48,180 nt of DNA, from assembly GCF_000577615.1 (NCBI RefSeq), contig NZ_CBXX010000037.1, forward strand, positions 1 to 48,180, written 5' to 3'. Within the stretch, counting starts at the first letter, position 1. Each line of letters opens with the position of its first letter. The translations under genes and the position numbers were made by a program. Origin of the DNA: Herbaspirillum sp. RV1423 (GTDB lineage: Bacteria > Pseudomonadota > Gammaproteobacteria > Burkholderiales > Burkholderiaceae_D). The notes beneath the pieces are model-generated. The model saw only the letters and a program-made list of their open reading frames with translations. It searched no databases and had not been told where the DNA came from. This document shows, piece after piece, positions 26,218-35,275 of this stretch.

Positions 26218-27030
26218 TCAGAAATTGCTCTTGATGCCATTCACCCATGATTTTGCCGGCAGCTTGGTCGCTGCGGTGATTTCCGCGGCGCGTTCGTACA
26301 GGGCAGGGAAATCCGGTTGGATCTTGTGCTTGAAGGCGAGGGCGACGATGTTGCCATCGTGTACTTCCGGCAGCGAAATGACCTGGTCGAAGGCGTAGCG
26401 CATGGCCTTGAGGTTCTTGGCGTAGCTCGGATGGTCGCCGAAGAGGTTGACCGTCATGATGCCGTGTTCACTGAGGCTGTCGCGGCAGGCGACGTAGAAC
26501 TCGGGCGTGTCCAGCACCGGGCCGCGCGCGGTGGCGTCGTAGAGGTCGACTTGCAGGACGTCGATGGCGCCTGCGCGGCGGTCGTCGTGGATGAAGTCGT
26601 TGGCGTCCATCTCCAGGATGGACAGGCGGTCGTCTTCCGGCGGCAGCTTGAACATGCTGTGGCAGATGGCGATGACAGATGGATTGAGTTCGACTGCGGT
26701 CACGCGCGCCTTGGGAAACTGGCGGTAGCCGAATTTGGTCAGCGCCCCTGTGCCGAGGCCGAGCTGGACGATGTTTTCCGGCGCCTTGTTGAAGAGCATC
26801 CAGCTCATCATTTGCTGGGCATACTCAAGCTCGATCCAGTCGGGTTTGCGGATGCGCATGGCGCCTTGCACCCATTCGGTGCCGAAGTGCAGATAGCGGA
26901 TGCCGTCCTGCTCCGAGAGCGTGACCGGGGCGAATCTGGGTTTGCGGGTCACGCCCGCCTTGGCTTTGTCGGTGCCGGGGCCGGCCTTGGTGTTGGCTTG
27001 CGCCTCGATGGATTTTCTTCTGATGAGCAT
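26218..27030 (-). CDS. Spermidine synthase-like protein (class I methyltransferase fold)
   Basis: 270 aa with start ATG 27030; the frame stays open upstream to 27159 without typical coding content. The cofactor-binding core is NIVQLGLGTGALTKFGYRQF followed by VTAVELNPSVIAICH and LEMDANDFIHDD, the arrangement of spermidine synthases and related aminopropyltransferase-like proteins. A further DVLQVDLYDA motif corresponds to the catalytic aspartate loop. The N-terminal 40 residues are basic and low-complexity. It is shorter than SpeE at the N-terminal beta domain and no speD is nearby, so polyamine synthesis is uncertain. Confidence 0.8.
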   Translation of the reverse strand: MLIRRKSIEAQANTKAGPGTDKAKAGVTRKPRFAPVTLSEQDGIRYLHFGTEWVQGAMRIRKPDWIELEYAQQMMSWMLFNKAPENIVQLGLGTGALTKFGYRQFPKARVTAVELNPSVIAICHSMFKLPPEDDRLSILEMDANDFIHDDRRAGAIDVLQVDLYDATARGPVLDTPEFYVACRDSLSEHGIMTVNLFGDHPSYAKNLKAMRYAFDQVISLPEVHDGNIVALAFKHKIQPDFPALYERAAEITAATKLPAKSWVNGIKSNF

Positions 27031-27161
27031 GATGTTGCCTAGATTCGAATTGCAGAATGATACCTTGTCGCGGACCTGGCGTTGCGGCAAGGATATTGCG
27101 GAGGCGTTTTTACGATCCAGGGGGCATGATCGGCATGCGATCATCGGATACACTTGCATCC

Positions 27162-27302
27162 ATGCTCAAAACCATACTTTTCATCGTCAGGCTGGCCATC
27201 GTCTTTGCCGGCATCGTCCTGTTCGGGCGTGCGGTGCAGTACCTGATTCTCAATGGCGGATTTTCCGGCTCGTTCTATGACATGATTTTTTTCAGGTCGT
27301 AG
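27162..27302 (+). CDS. Possible small hydrophobic protein (46 aa)
   Basis: Frame from ATG 27162 gives MLKTILFIVRLAIVFAGIVL, one membrane helix, then LFGRAVQYLILNGGFSGSFY and a short end. It lies between divergent 5' end of the methyltransferase-fold gene and the convergent 3' end of the amidohydrolase. The ribosome-binding site is weak. The coherent helix with positive residues first supports a real membrane peptide, but it could be chance. Confidence 0.4.
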   Translation: MLKTILFIVRLAIVFAGIVLFGRAVQYLILNGGFSGSFYDMIFFRS

Positions 27303-27314
27303 ATCCCGCGGATG

Positions 27315-28508
27315 TCAGCCTGCGGCCAGAAACGCCTCTGCCAGCCTGACCCAATAAGTCGCCCCGATCGGCAGCAGGTCGTCGTTGAAGTCGTAGCTCG
27401 GATTGTGCAGGTTGCAAGGTCCGACGGCGTGGCCGCTGTCGCGGTGGCTGCCTTCGCCGTTGCCGATGAACACGTAGCAGCCCGGCTTGTGCTGCATCAT
27501 GTACGAGAAGTCCTCGCCGGCCATCGACGGCTCGACATTGGCGTTGACCTGCTCCGCGCCGACGATGTTTTGCATCACGCCGACGGCGAAGGCGGTTTCT
27601 TCGGCGTGATTGAGCAGCGGCGGATAGCTGCGCAAAAATTTGAATTCGATTTCCGCGCCGAAAGCGGCGGCGGTATGGGCGGCGATGTCGTGCATGCGGC
27701 GCTCCAGCAGATCCAGTACTTCCATGCTGAAGGTGCGCACCGTACCGCTCAGCGTGGCATCGTCCGGGATCACATTGATGGCGCTGCCTGCATGGATTTG
27801 CGTCACCGACAGCACCGCGCAATCGTTGGGATTGATATTGCGCGCGACGATGGTCTGCCAGCTTTGGGCGATCTGCACCGCCACCATCACCGGGTCGATG
27901 CTTTTGTGCGGTTGCGCCGCGTGCGAACCCTTGCCCTTGACCGTGACTTCAAACGCATTGCTCGATGCCATGATCGGTCCCGGACGTACGCCGAAACTTC
28001 CGACCGGCATGCCCGGCCAGTTGTGCATGCCGAACACGGCATCCATCGGGCATTTTTCGAACAAACCATCCTTGATCATCTTGTCGGCGCCGAGGCCGCC
28101 TTCTTCGGCGGGCTGAAAGATCAGGTAGATCGTGCCGTTAAAATCGCGCTGTTGCGAGAGGTAACGGGCCGCGCCGAGCAGCATGGCTGTGTGGCCGTCG
28201 TGGCCGCAGGCGTGCATTTTTCCGGCGTGGCGGGAGGCGTGCGGGAAGGTGTTGAGTTCCTGCATTGGCAGCGCATCCATGTCGGCGCGCAGGCCGACGG
28301 CGCGCTTGCCGTCGCCGTTTTTGAGAATGCCGACCACGCCGGTGCCGCCCAGGCCGCGCAGGACCGGGATGTTCCATTCAGTCAATTTGGCGGCGATCGT
28401 ATCCGCAGTGCGATGTTCTTCGTAACGCAGTTCGGGATGCGCGTGCAGATCGCGGCGGATCTGCTGGATTTCCGAATGAAATCCGATGATGGGATCGATC
28501 AACTTCAT
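27315..28508 (-). CDS. M20D amidohydrolase (hippurate hydrolase-like)
   Basis: 397-aa metal-dependent amidohydrolase of the HipO/IAA-amino acid hydrolase type. Motifs: RRDLHAHPEL at the N-terminus, GLRADMDALPM, HACGHDGHTAML (metal ligands), QPAEEGG (catalytic and metal glutamates), FGMHNWPG and the late histidine in NLHNPSYDFND. The lid domain includes GKGSHAAQPH. Such enzymes cleave N-acyl or N-aroyl amino acids in the cytoplasm. Upstream on the same strand, 150 bp away, lies an amino acid-type binding protein, so uptake and cleavage of an amino acid conjugate may be linked. Confidence 0.93.
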   Translation of the reverse strand: MKLIDPIIGFHSEIQQIRRDLHAHPELRYEEHRTADTIAAKLTEWNIPVLRGLGGTGVVGILKNGDGKRAVGLRADMDALPMQELNTFPHASRHAGKMHACGHDGHTAMLLGAARYLSQQRDFNGTIYLIFQPAEEGGLGADKMIKDGLFEKCPMDAVFGMHNWPGMPVGSFGVRPGPIMASSNAFEVTVKGKGSHAAQPHKSIDPVMVAVQIAQSWQTIVARNINPNDCAVLSVTQIHAGSAINVIPDDATLSGTVRTFSMEVLDLLERRMHDIAAHTAAAFGAEIEFKFLRSYPPLLNHAEETAFAVGVMQNIVGAEQVNANVEPSMAGEDFSYMMQHKPGCYVFIGNGEGSHRDSGHAVGPCNLHNPSYDFNDDLLPIGATYWVRLAEAFLAAG

Positions 28509-28658
28509 GAGGCCTGCCTTTGTAAGCGCTTCTTACTTGTTTGTGAATCTGCTGCACGACGCAATCTCGCCGTTATGATACTCGCCGTATTCCAATACGG
28601 CTGGGCTGCTCGTGACGGTTTTTTTCGGCTCCCTGCCGCACGGCAGCTTCAGGTCTTG

Positions 28659-29456
28659 TCACTCAAACTGTTTTGCCATTTTTTCCGGCAGGGGGACGTT
28701 GAGCCATTTCTGCACGATCGCGTTCAGTTCATTGTTCTTTTTCGCTTGCGTCAGAGCGGCATTGACCTTGGCCATCAGTGCCGGTTCTTCCTTGAGCAGG
28801 CCGACGTAGCAGCCGGACTCCTGAATCACGTATTTCATTTGCGGTTTGTTGGCGGGCATTTTCTCTGCCAGGGCAACCGCGACGAAGTCGCCGGTGCCGA
28901 CCAGTTGCACCTGGCCCGACAGATAGGCGGAGATCATGCCGTTGTTGTCTTCGTAACGCTTGATGGTTGCGCTGGAGGGGGCGCTTTCGGTGAGCTGGAT
29001 ATCCTGGAAGGTGCCGCGCGCAACGCCTACGATTTTTCCGGCCAGGTCAGCCGGGCCTGCGACCTTGATGTTGGCCGGGCCGAAAACACTGTTGTTATAC
29101 GGCGAGTAAGGCTGAGAAAAGGCGATGACTTTTTCGCGCTCGGCATTCTTGCCCAGCGTCGAAATGGCGAGGTCTGCCTTATGCGTTTGCAGGTAAGCGA
29201 TACGGTTCGCGCTGCTGACCGGCACCAGTTCCAGTTTCAGTCCCATACTCTTGGCGATCAATGTCGCCACGTCGATGTCCAGGCCTTGCAGTTTCAGGTC
29301 GGACGTGACCGAGCCGAACGGGGCGAAGTCCTGCGGCACCGCAATGCGCAAAACGCCGCGCTTCTGGATTTCGGCCAGCGCATCGGCATGGGCGTTGGTT
29401 GCGGCTATGGAAAACAGATTGATGGACAACAGGAACAGCAGTTTTGCGAATTTCAT
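28659..29456 (-). CDS. Amino acid ABC transporter-type periplasmic binding protein
   Basis: 265-aa family 3 solute-binding protein (SBP_bac_3). ATG 29456 is preferred over a GTG three codons upstream because AGGTGAG precedes it. A signal peptide with cleavage after NAHA is followed by IQKRGVLRIAVPQDFAPFG, the typical start of the domain, LKLQGLDIDVATLIAKSMG and the DLAISTLGKNAERE motif that contacts the ligand alpha-amino/carboxyl groups. No permease or ATPase genes are adjacent, so it must work with components encoded elsewhere or act as an orphan. Confidence 0.9.
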   Translation of the reverse strand: MKFAKLLFLLSINLFSIAATNAHADALAEIQKRGVLRIAVPQDFAPFGSVTSDLKLQGLDIDVATLIAKSMGLKLELVPVSSANRIAYLQTHKADLAISTLGKNAEREKVIAFSQPYSPYNNSVFGPANIKVAGPADLAGKIVGVARGTFQDIQLTESAPSSATIKRYEDNNGMISAYLSGQVQLVGTGDFVAVALAEKMPANKPQMKYVIQESGCYVGLLKEEPALMAKVNAALTQAKKNNELNAIVQKWLNVPLPEKMAKQFE

Positions 29457-29595
29457 CGGTCTCACCTGGGGACATATTGATCAAGGCCGTTCCGGCATGA
29501 AAGACGCCGGAGCGGATGTGCAAAAAATGAGATTTCAATCAAGCAATATATATGCCACGGCTTAAAGGAAGCGCAAAAATCCTGTGTGGAAGACT

Positions 29596-30096
29596 TCAGG
29601 GGCGGGCGTCGCGTATTTTCAGTTTTTCCCATTCCCTTTTTTTCTCCGCATAGGGGCGTGTGTACGCCGGGCTGCTTGACGGCAATCTGATTAACCGATA
29701 GCGACAAGCGATTTCTCCCAATGCCTTCACGCCAAGCTTCTCGGCTGTTCCGCCATTGAATGCAATGGTGTGCAACTGCGGCAATGTGTTTAACAGTTGG
29801 ATCAGGTCGTTGTGAACATGATCGCGAATATTGCTATCGAGGCTTCCTTCCCGACGTGCTTCGGCTACCACATCCCACAAACCGATGCAGTTCTTCAATA
29901 GCGTTTCCAGGCGTTGCGGATAAGGCAGGGATACCAGATCGGTATCGATAACGTCGGACATCAGCGCCCAAAATTTGTTTTGCGGATGGGCGTAGTACTG
30001 GCTGTGCGCCAGCGATGCTTCGCCGGGCAGGCTGCCGAGGATCAGGATGGCGGTGTTGGCGTCGGTGACGTGGGCGAAGCTGCGTTTGCGCGACAT
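29596..30096 (-). CDS. DNA-deoxyinosine (hypoxanthine-DNA) glycosylase, UDG superfamily
   Basis: 166 aa from ATG 30096, matching the usual length of this family (about 160-170 aa); the open frame continues upstream to 30207 with basic low-complexity residues. MSRKRSFAHVTDANTAILIL is the typical opening, then the GSLPGEASL motif, YYAHPQNKFWALM, IGLWDVV and the late FNGGTAEK and LPSSSPAY motifs corresponding to the two active-site motifs of the uracil-DNA glycosylase superfamily. It would remove hypoxanthine from DNA as base excision repair. It is divergent from the SDR gene, with 134 bp between starts. Confidence 0.85.
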   Translation of the reverse strand: MSRKRSFAHVTDANTAILILGSLPGEASLAHSQYYAHPQNKFWALMSDVIDTDLVSLPYPQRLETLLKNCIGLWDVVAEARREGSLDSNIRDHVHNDLIQLLNTLPQLHTIAFNGGTAEKLGVKALGEIACRYRLIRLPSSSPAYTRPYAEKKREWEKLKIRDARP

Positions 30097-30230
30097 GCGG
30101 TTCAGGAAATAGGCGATGGATTCAGGATTTTGCTGGTCGCGACGCGGCCGAGGGAATAAGGCTACACTATTTGGCGGACGTATTCTTCTCTTCGCGATCC
30201 GGCACACGACAACATATAAGGATAAAACAC

Positions 30231-30980
30231 ATGGGACAACAGATCATTCTCGTCACCGGCGGCAGCCGCGGCATCGGTGCTGCAGTTGCACAATCGGCGG
30301 CAGCGCACGGCTACGCCGTTGCCCTCAGTTACGTATCGAATCGCGCCGCCGCCGACGCGGTGGTTGACGGCATCGTCAAGGCCGGCGGACGCGCGATTGC
30401 CGTCAAGTCCGACGTCGCGGTGGAAGCCGATATCCTGCATCTGTTCCAGACCGTCGACAAGGAGCTCGGCACGCTCACCGCGCTGGTCAACAACGCCGGC
30501 ATCCTGGAGCATCAGATGCGGGTCGAAGACATGACCGCCGAGCGCATCAACCGCGTGCTGCTGACCAACGTCACCGGCAGCTTTTTGTGCGCGCGCGAAG
30601 CGGTGCGTCGCATGTCCACCAGACACGGCGGCAAGGGCGGCGCCATCGTCAACCTGTCGTCGATGGCGGCCAAGTTGGGCGGCCCGGGCGAGTATGTCGA
30701 CTACGCCGCTTCCAAGGGCGCGATCGACGCTTTCACCGTCGGTCTGTCCAAGGAAGTTGCGGCTGAAGGTATCCGCGTCAACGCTGTCCGTCCCGGTCTG
30801 ATCTATACCGATATCCACGCCAGCGGCGGCGAAGCGGGACGCGTCGACCGGCTCAAGGATGCCGTGCCGATGAAGCGCGGCGGCACGGCAGAGGAAGTCG
30901 CCAACGCCATCCTGTGGCTGCTGTCGGAGGAAGCGTCATATGCAACCGGCACCTTCATCGACGTGTCCGGCGGGCGTTGA
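30231..30980 (+). CDS. Short-chain dehydrogenase/reductase
   Basis: 249-aa classical SDR. ATG 30231 follows AAGGA at about 30218 and places the coenzyme motif TGGSRGIG at residues 9-16 (the frame extends 20 codons upstream without motif content). NNAG, the catalytic serine in NLSSMAA, and YAASK with the catalytic tyrosine and lysine are all present, as is VRPG. Arrangement and length fit 3-oxoacyl-ACP reductase/glucose 1-dehydrogenase-like enzymes using NADP(H), but the substrate is unknown. DUF962 gene follows after 39 bp. Confidence 0.92.
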   Translation: MGQQIILVTGGSRGIGAAVAQSAAAHGYAVALSYVSNRAAADAVVDGIVKAGGRAIAVKSDVAVEADILHLFQTVDKELGTLTALVNNAGILEHQMRVEDMTAERINRVLLTNVTGSFLCAREAVRRMSTRHGGKGGAIVNLSSMAAKLGGPGEYVDYAASKGAIDAFTVGLSKEVAAEGIRVNAVRPGLIYTDIHASGGEAGRVDRLKDAVPMKRGGTAEEVANAILWLLSEEASYATGTFIDVSGGR

Positions 30981-31019
30981 TCCGGTTTCGTTTTCGTCTC
31001 GTTCCATCAGGAGGCAGAC

Positions 31020-31463
31020 ATGAACGTCCTCACCCATCGCCGCATTGACCTGTTGCTGGCCCGTTATGCGGAAAGCCATCGCCACCGCGTCAATGAACTG
31101 ATCCATTGCGTCTGCGTGCCGGCTATCGTACTGTCGCTGCTCGGTTTGTGCTGGACCGTGACGCCGCTGCTGGCTATCGGCCTGGCAGCGGCGTCGCTGG
31201 GCTATTATCTGACGTTGTCGCCGCCGTTCGCCGTCGGCATGCTGGTCATGGCAGGGGCGATGCTGTTGATCCTGTCCAGTTTGCCGGCCGGTACGGTGTT
31301 GCCGTTTTCGGCGGCGATTTTTGTGGTGGGGTGGATCGGGCAATTCATCGGCCACAAGATCGAGGGCAAAAAGCCATCCTTTTTCGAGGACCTGCGCTTC
31401 CTGCTGATTGGGCCTTTGTTTGTGCTGAGCCTGCTGTATCGGCGTTTTCATATCCGCTATTGA
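31020..31463 (+). CDS. DUF962/Mpo1-like membrane protein
   Basis: 147 aa with four hydrophobic helices. Conserved features of the DUF962 family: HRHRVNELIHCVCVP near the N-terminus and GHKIEGKKPSFFEDLRFLL near the C-terminus. The histidines in these motifs are metal-ligand candidates. The yeast member Mpo1 is an iron-dependent dioxygenase acting on 2-hydroxy fatty acids; the bacterial role is little known. AGGAGG at 31009-31014 sets the start. It may be co-transcribed with the SDR gene upstream. Confidence 0.85.
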   Translation: MNVLTHRRIDLLLARYAESHRHRVNELIHCVCVPAIVLSLLGLCWTVTPLLAIGLAAASLGYYLTLSPPFAVGMLVMAGAMLLILSSLPAGTVLPFSAAIFVVGWIGQFIGHKIEGKKPSFFEDLRFLLIGPLFVLSLLYRRFHIRY

Positions 31464-31624
31464 CAGGACGCGGAACGAAATCCAGAAAATCGGGTCAAGA
31501 GGGCGGTCTGTATTAGAATGTACAGAGTTGTTTGTCGCGCAGGAATGGCCGAATAAACATGCGGACATGCGCGCAGCAAAAACACCGCCCGATGACCGGG
31601 CAAACTTTCCGTCGGAGTTTTTGT

Positions 31625-32077
31625 ATGAAGAAATTGCTTTTAATCGTCGCCGTCAGCTCGCTCGCAGCAGGTTGCGCCGTCACGCCGAATTCGGCCAGCG
31701 TCTACAACACGCGTCAGGCCCAGGGCGAACAAACGGTGCGCATGGGGGTGGTCGAGTCGGTTCGTAACGTCACCATCGACAAGGGCGCCAGCGGCGTCGG
31801 TACGCTGGCAGGCGGCGCGCTGGGCGGCATCGCGGCCGGTTCCAATGTCGGTAGCGGCAACGGCGCGTTGGCGGCAGGCATTGTCGGCGCCCTGATCGGC
31901 GGCGTCGCCGGCAACCAGGTCGAATCGCGCATCGCCAACAAGCCGGGCCTGGAAATCACCGTGCGCCTGGACAACGGTGAACTGCGCGCCATCACCCAGG
32001 ATGCCGACGAACTGTTTCGTGTCGGCGAGCGCGTGCGCCTGCTGTCCTCGGGGCGTACTACCCGCGTGACGCACTAA
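31625..32077 (+). CDS. SlyB-like glycine-zipper outer membrane lipoprotein
   Basis: 150-aa lipoprotein. ATG 31625 has GGAG upstream and starts a lipoprotein signal (MKKLLLIVAVSSLAAGC, lipobox LAAG-C17). Residues 60-100 are a glycine-zipper pair (GGALGGIAAGSNVGSG and AAGIVGALIGGVAGNQVES), as in the 17 kDa antigen/SlyB family. The C-terminal LEITVRLDNGELRAITQDAD is the usual beta-rich end. Monocistronic, with its own terminator. Role in envelope integrity is a family-based inference. Confidence 0.88.
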   Translation: MKKLLLIVAVSSLAAGCAVTPNSASVYNTRQAQGEQTVRMGVVESVRNVTIDKGASGVGTLAGGALGGIAAGSNVGSGNGALAAGIVGALIGGVAGNQVESRIANKPGLEITVRLDNGELRAITQDADELFRVGERVRLLSSGRTTRVTH

Positions 32078-32111
32078 GCCGATCGTAGTGGCGGCGGTCG
32101 CAAGACCGCGC

Positions 32112-32157
32112 AAACCGTTGCCGTTCAAGCCGTCTGGCTGGGCCGCAACGGTTTTTT
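32112..32157 (+). terminator. Rho-independent terminator after the SlyB-like gene
   Basis: AAACCGTTGC and GCAACGGTTT form a perfect 10-bp stem around a 23-base loop that can fold further, followed by a T-run (32152-32157). The stem is symmetrical enough to act in both directions between this gene and the convergent acetyltransferase gene. Confidence 0.75.
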
Positions 32158-32753
32158 CATGGGCGTACGGAAAGCGTCCGGCCGGCGCCATCGTAGGCCG
32201 ATTGCACCAGCCATTGCTCGCGTCTCAGGCGATACAGCACATGCACGCTCAGGGGATGGCCACGCGGCAGGCGCGGGTGTTCAAAATTATCCTCCGCGCG
32301 CGTGTGCATGCCCAGGCGCCGCATGACTGCCTGCGAGCGCTTGTTGCTTGCCGCTGTGAAGGAAACGATTTCCTTCATGTCGAGAACATGGAAGGCATGC
32401 CGCAGCACCGCCTGCGCGGCTTCGGTCGCATATCCCTTGCCCCAGGCGGCGGGCGTCAGGCGCCAGCCGATTTCCACCGCCGGCGTGAAATGCGCATCGA
32501 ACGCCACGCGCAGCAAGCCGACGAAACCCGCAAACGGCAGCTCGCCTGGAATTTCCAGCGCCCACAAGCCGAAGCCGTGCAGGGAAAAATGCTCCTCGAT
32601 GCGTTTGACCAGCACATCGTTTTCGCTGCGGCTCAGCACTGACGGAAAATAACGCATCACTTCAGGATCGGCGTTCATTGCCGCGCAAGGCGCCACATCG
32701 TCCTTGCGCCAGGGACGCAACAGGATGCGCGCATGGCGCAGTTCAGTCGACAT
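32157..32753 (-). CDS. GNAT-family N-acetyltransferase (RimJ/RimL type)
   Basis: 198 aa with the Acetyltransf_3 pattern: RILLRPWRKDDVAPCAAMNAD at the start, the acetyl-CoA loop in LTPAAWGKGYATEAAQAVLR and the later FTAASNKRSQAVMRRLGM segment. Proteins of this type acetylate protein N-termini, antibiotics or metabolites; the substrate cannot be inferred. Its start overlaps the end of the FUSC-like gene by 11 bases, so the two are probably co-transcribed. Confidence 0.88.
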   Translation of the reverse strand: MSTELRHARILLRPWRKDDVAPCAAMNADPEVMRYFPSVLSRSENDVLVKRIEEHFSLHGFGLWALEIPGELPFAGFVGLLRVAFDAHFTPAVEIGWRLTPAAWGKGYATEAAQAVLRHAFHVLDMKEIVSFTAASNKRSQAVMRRLGMHTRAEDNFEHPRLPRGHPLSVHVLYRLRREQWLVQSAYDGAGRTLSVRP

Positions 32754-33249
32754 GGCGCAGGCGGTTGACGAAACCGATGTACACCACGGTTTGCAGTAGC
32801 GCGACCGTGCTGCCGGCTATCACTTCCGCCACGCGCAGGAGCGCCAGATGCAACTCTTCTTGCAATCCGCCGCCGGCAAACGCCGCCGACATCAGGATCA
32901 CCACCGTGGCCGGTCCCAGACGCCAGTTGCTCGGGTAGTTTTGCCACAGCATGGCGACCAGCACGGCGCTGGTAAGCGCGACCAGCATCGACAGGAAATT
33001 GGCGCCGAATATCACCAGGCAAAGGCAGGCGACGATGGCGCCGGAAATCGTGTTGATCAGCCGTGCGCGGAAGTTGGCCTTGGCGACCGTCATGTCAGGT
33101 TCGGTCACGATGATCAGCGAGATCATGGCCCAGTAGGGTTCAGGCAAGCCGAGTGCGCGCAGGCCGTACCAGAGGATCAGCGAGCCGGAGAGAATCTTGA
33201 CGAGGTAGACCAGCGCGTTCTTGCGGGGATTGATGAAGTTGAATTCCAT
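32743..33249 (-). CDS. FUSC-like (aromatic acid exporter-type) membrane protein
   Basis: 168-aa membrane protein with about five hydrophobic segments. ALGLPEPYWAMISLIIVTEP followed by ANFRARLINTISGAI is the N-terminal signature of FUSC/aromatic acid exporter proteins. It lacks the long cytoplasmic C-terminal half of AaeB-type proteins, so it is a short version and may act as a homo-oligomer. Overlaps the acetyltransferase gene by 11 bases. Confidence 0.8.
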   Translation of the reverse strand: MEFNFINPRKNALVYLVKILSGSLILWYGLRALGLPEPYWAMISLIIVTEPDMTVAKANFRARLINTISGAIVACLCLVIFGANFLSMLVALTSAVLVAMLWQNYPSNWRLGPATVVILMSAAFAGGGLQEELHLALLRVAEVIAGSTVALLQTVVYIGFVNRLRHVD

Positions 33250-33314
33250 GGGCGTTTGCAGTGATGCGAAGGAAAGGCGGTCTTCACTTTAACGGAAAAG
33301 CGCCGTCAAAGCGA

Positions 33315-33340
33315 CAACGGCGACCTCAAGGCCGCCGTTG
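33315..33340 (-). terminator. Possible terminator of htpG
   Basis: CAACGGCG and CGCCGTTG enclose a loop that can pair further (CCT/AGG). It is 22 bases beyond the htpG stop on the minus strand. The continuation TCGCTTTGACGGCGCTTTT has short T-runs only, so this is a moderate call. Confidence 0.5.
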
Positions 33341-33361
33341 CGCATGTTGCGGAGAACCGGC

Positions 33362-35275
33362 TTATTTCGATGTCATGCCCAGCAACATCTCGTTGAGACG
33401 CTTGACGAAGCCGGATGGGTCGGCCAGCGCGCCGCCTTCAGCCAGCAGAGCCTGGTCGAACAGGATATGCGACCAGTCGTCGAACTTGGCTTCTTCGTAC
33501 TTCAGGCGCTGCACCAGCGGGTGGTCCGGGTTGATTTCCAGGATCGGCTTGGACTCGGGGGCATTCTGGCCGGCGGCTTTGAGCATGCGCACCAGGTTGC
33601 CGGACAGCTCGTTTTCATCCGCCACCAGGCAGGCCGGCGAATCGGTCAGGCGGAAGGTCACGCGCACATCCTTGGCCTTGTCGACCAGCGAAGTCTTCAT
33701 CTTTTCGACGAGGTCCTTGAACTGGGTTTCGGTCTCTTCGTGCTGCTTCTTCTCGGCTTCGTTTTCCAGTTTGCCGAGGTCGAGCCCGCCCTTGGCCACC
33801 GAGGCCAGTTCCTTGCCGTCGAAGTCCTGCAGGAAGGACAGCATCCATTCGTCGACGCGATCGGTCAGCAGCAGCACTTCCACGCCTTTCTTGCGGAAGA
33901 TTTCCAGATGCGGGCTGTTCTTCGCGGCATGGTAATTCTCGCCGGTGACGTAGTAAATCTTGTCCTGGCCTTCCTTCATGCGGCCGATGTAATCGGCGAA
34001 CGAGGTAGTCTGCGCCTCCGAATCGTTGTGCGTCGAGGCGAAGCGCAGCAGCTTGGCGATGCGTTCCTTGTTGGCGGCGTCTTCGCCGATGCCTTCCTTG
34101 AGCACCTGGCCGAATTCGGTCCAGAAGCCGGCGTACTTGTCCTTCTGCGCCTGATCGTCGCTGTTGGCGAGTTCTTCCAGCAAGCTCAGCACGCGCTTGG
34201 TCGAGCCTTCACGGATCGCCTTGACGTCGCGCGACTCTTGCAGGATTTCGCGCGAAACGTTGAGCGGCAGGTCGGCCGAATCGATCACGCCCTTGACGAA
34301 GCGCAGGTAGACCGGCATCAGTTGCTCGGCGTCGTCCATGATGAATACGCGCTTGACGTACAGCTTGATGCCGCCGCGCTTGTTGCGGTCCCACATGTCG
34401 AACGGCGCGCGGGTCGGGATGTACAGCAGTTGGGTATATTCGCTGCGGCCCTCGACGCGGTTGTGCGTGTAGGCCAGCGGCGCGCCGAAGTCGTGCGAGA
34501 TGTGCTTGTAGAACTCTTCGTATTGCTCGGGCGTGATGTCCGACTTGCTGCGCGTCCACAGGGCGCTGGCCTGGTTGACGGTTTCCAGTTCGTCCTGCTG
34601 GACGGTTTCCTTTTTCTCGTCGTCCCATTCTTCCTTCTGCATCAGGATCGGCAGCGAGATGTGGTCGGAGTATTTGCGGATGATGGATTTCAGTTGCCAC
34701 GAGGACAGGAACTCGTCTTCGCCTTCGCGCAGGTGCAGGATGATGTCGGTGCCGCGATTCGGCTTGTCGATCGCTTCGATCGAGAACTCGCCAGCGCCTT
34801 CGGATTCCCAGCGCACGCCTTCATTGGCCGGCGTGCCGGCGCGGCGGGTTTCCACCGTGATGCGGTCGGCGATGATGAAGCCGGAATAGAAGCCGACGCC
34901 GAACTGGCCGATCAGCGCCGCGTCCTTCTGCTGGTCGCCGGACAGTTTCGAGAAAAATTCCTTGGTGCCGGACTTGGCGATCGTGCCCAGATGGGAGATC
35001 GCTTCGTCGCGGTTCATGCCGATGCCGTTGTCGGAAATGGTGATGGTGCGCGCCGCCTTGTCGAAGCTGACCTTGATCTTCAGCTCGGGATCGTTCTCGA
35101 ACAGGGCGCTGTCGTTGATCGCCTCGAAACGCAGCTTGTCTGCCGCATCGGAGGCATTGGAGATGAGTTCGCGCAGGAAAATCTCCTTGTTCGAATACAA
35201 GGAGTGGATCATCAACTGCAACAGTTGTTTGACTTCGGCCTGGAAGCCCAGGGTTTGTTTCTCGGGTGCTGCCAT
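33362..35275 (-). CDS. htpG: Chaperone HtpG (Hsp90)
   Basis: 637-aa Hsp90, normal length for the bacterial protein. ATG 35275 follows AAGAGGTAAGG and gives the typical opening [23 protein letters not shown]-binding residues are visible: [36 protein letters not shown] and GQFGVGFYS. The middle domain has the catalytic arginine loop region [11 protein letters not shown], and the C-terminal dimerisation domain ends [20 protein letters not shown]. It folds client proteins in the cytoplasm with DnaK. A candidate sigma-32 promoter lies 173 bases upstream. Confidence 0.98.
   Translation of the reverse strand: MAAPEKQTLGFQAEVKQLLQLMIHSLYSNKEIFLRELISNASDAADKLRFEAINDSALFENDPELKIKVSFDKAARTITISDNGIGMNRDEAISHLGTIAKSGTKEFFSKLSGDQQKDAALIGQFGVGFYSGFIIADRITVETRRAGTPANEGVRWESEGAGEFSIEAIDKPNRGTDIILHLREGEDEFLSSWQLKSIIRKYSDHISLPILMQKEEWDDEKKETVQQDELETVNQASALWTRSKSDITPEQYEEFYKHISHDFGAPLAYTHNRVEGRSEYTQLLYIPTRAPFDMWDRNKRGGIKLYVKRVFIMDDAEQLMPVYLRFVKGVIDSADLPLNVSREILQESRDVKAIREGSTKRVLSLLEELANSDDQAQKDKYAGFWTEFGQVLKEGIGEDAANKERIAKLLRFASTHNDSEAQTTSFADYIGRMKEGQDKIYYVTGENYHAAKNSPHLEIFRKKGVEVLLLTDRVDEWMLSFLQDFDGKELASVAKGGLDLGKLENEAEKKQHEETETQFKDLVEKMKTSLVDKAKDVRVTFRLTDSPACLVADENELSGNLVRMLKAAGQNAPESKPILEINPDHPLVQRLKYEEAKFDDWSHILFDQALLAEGGALADPSGFVKRLNEMLLGMTSK

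Noticed and set aside
27312..29480. 722-codon plus-strand open frame
   Set aside because: It spans, in antisense, two well-supported minus-strand genes (M20 amidohydrolase and binding protein) and shows no domain; it is a product of GC-rich third positions.
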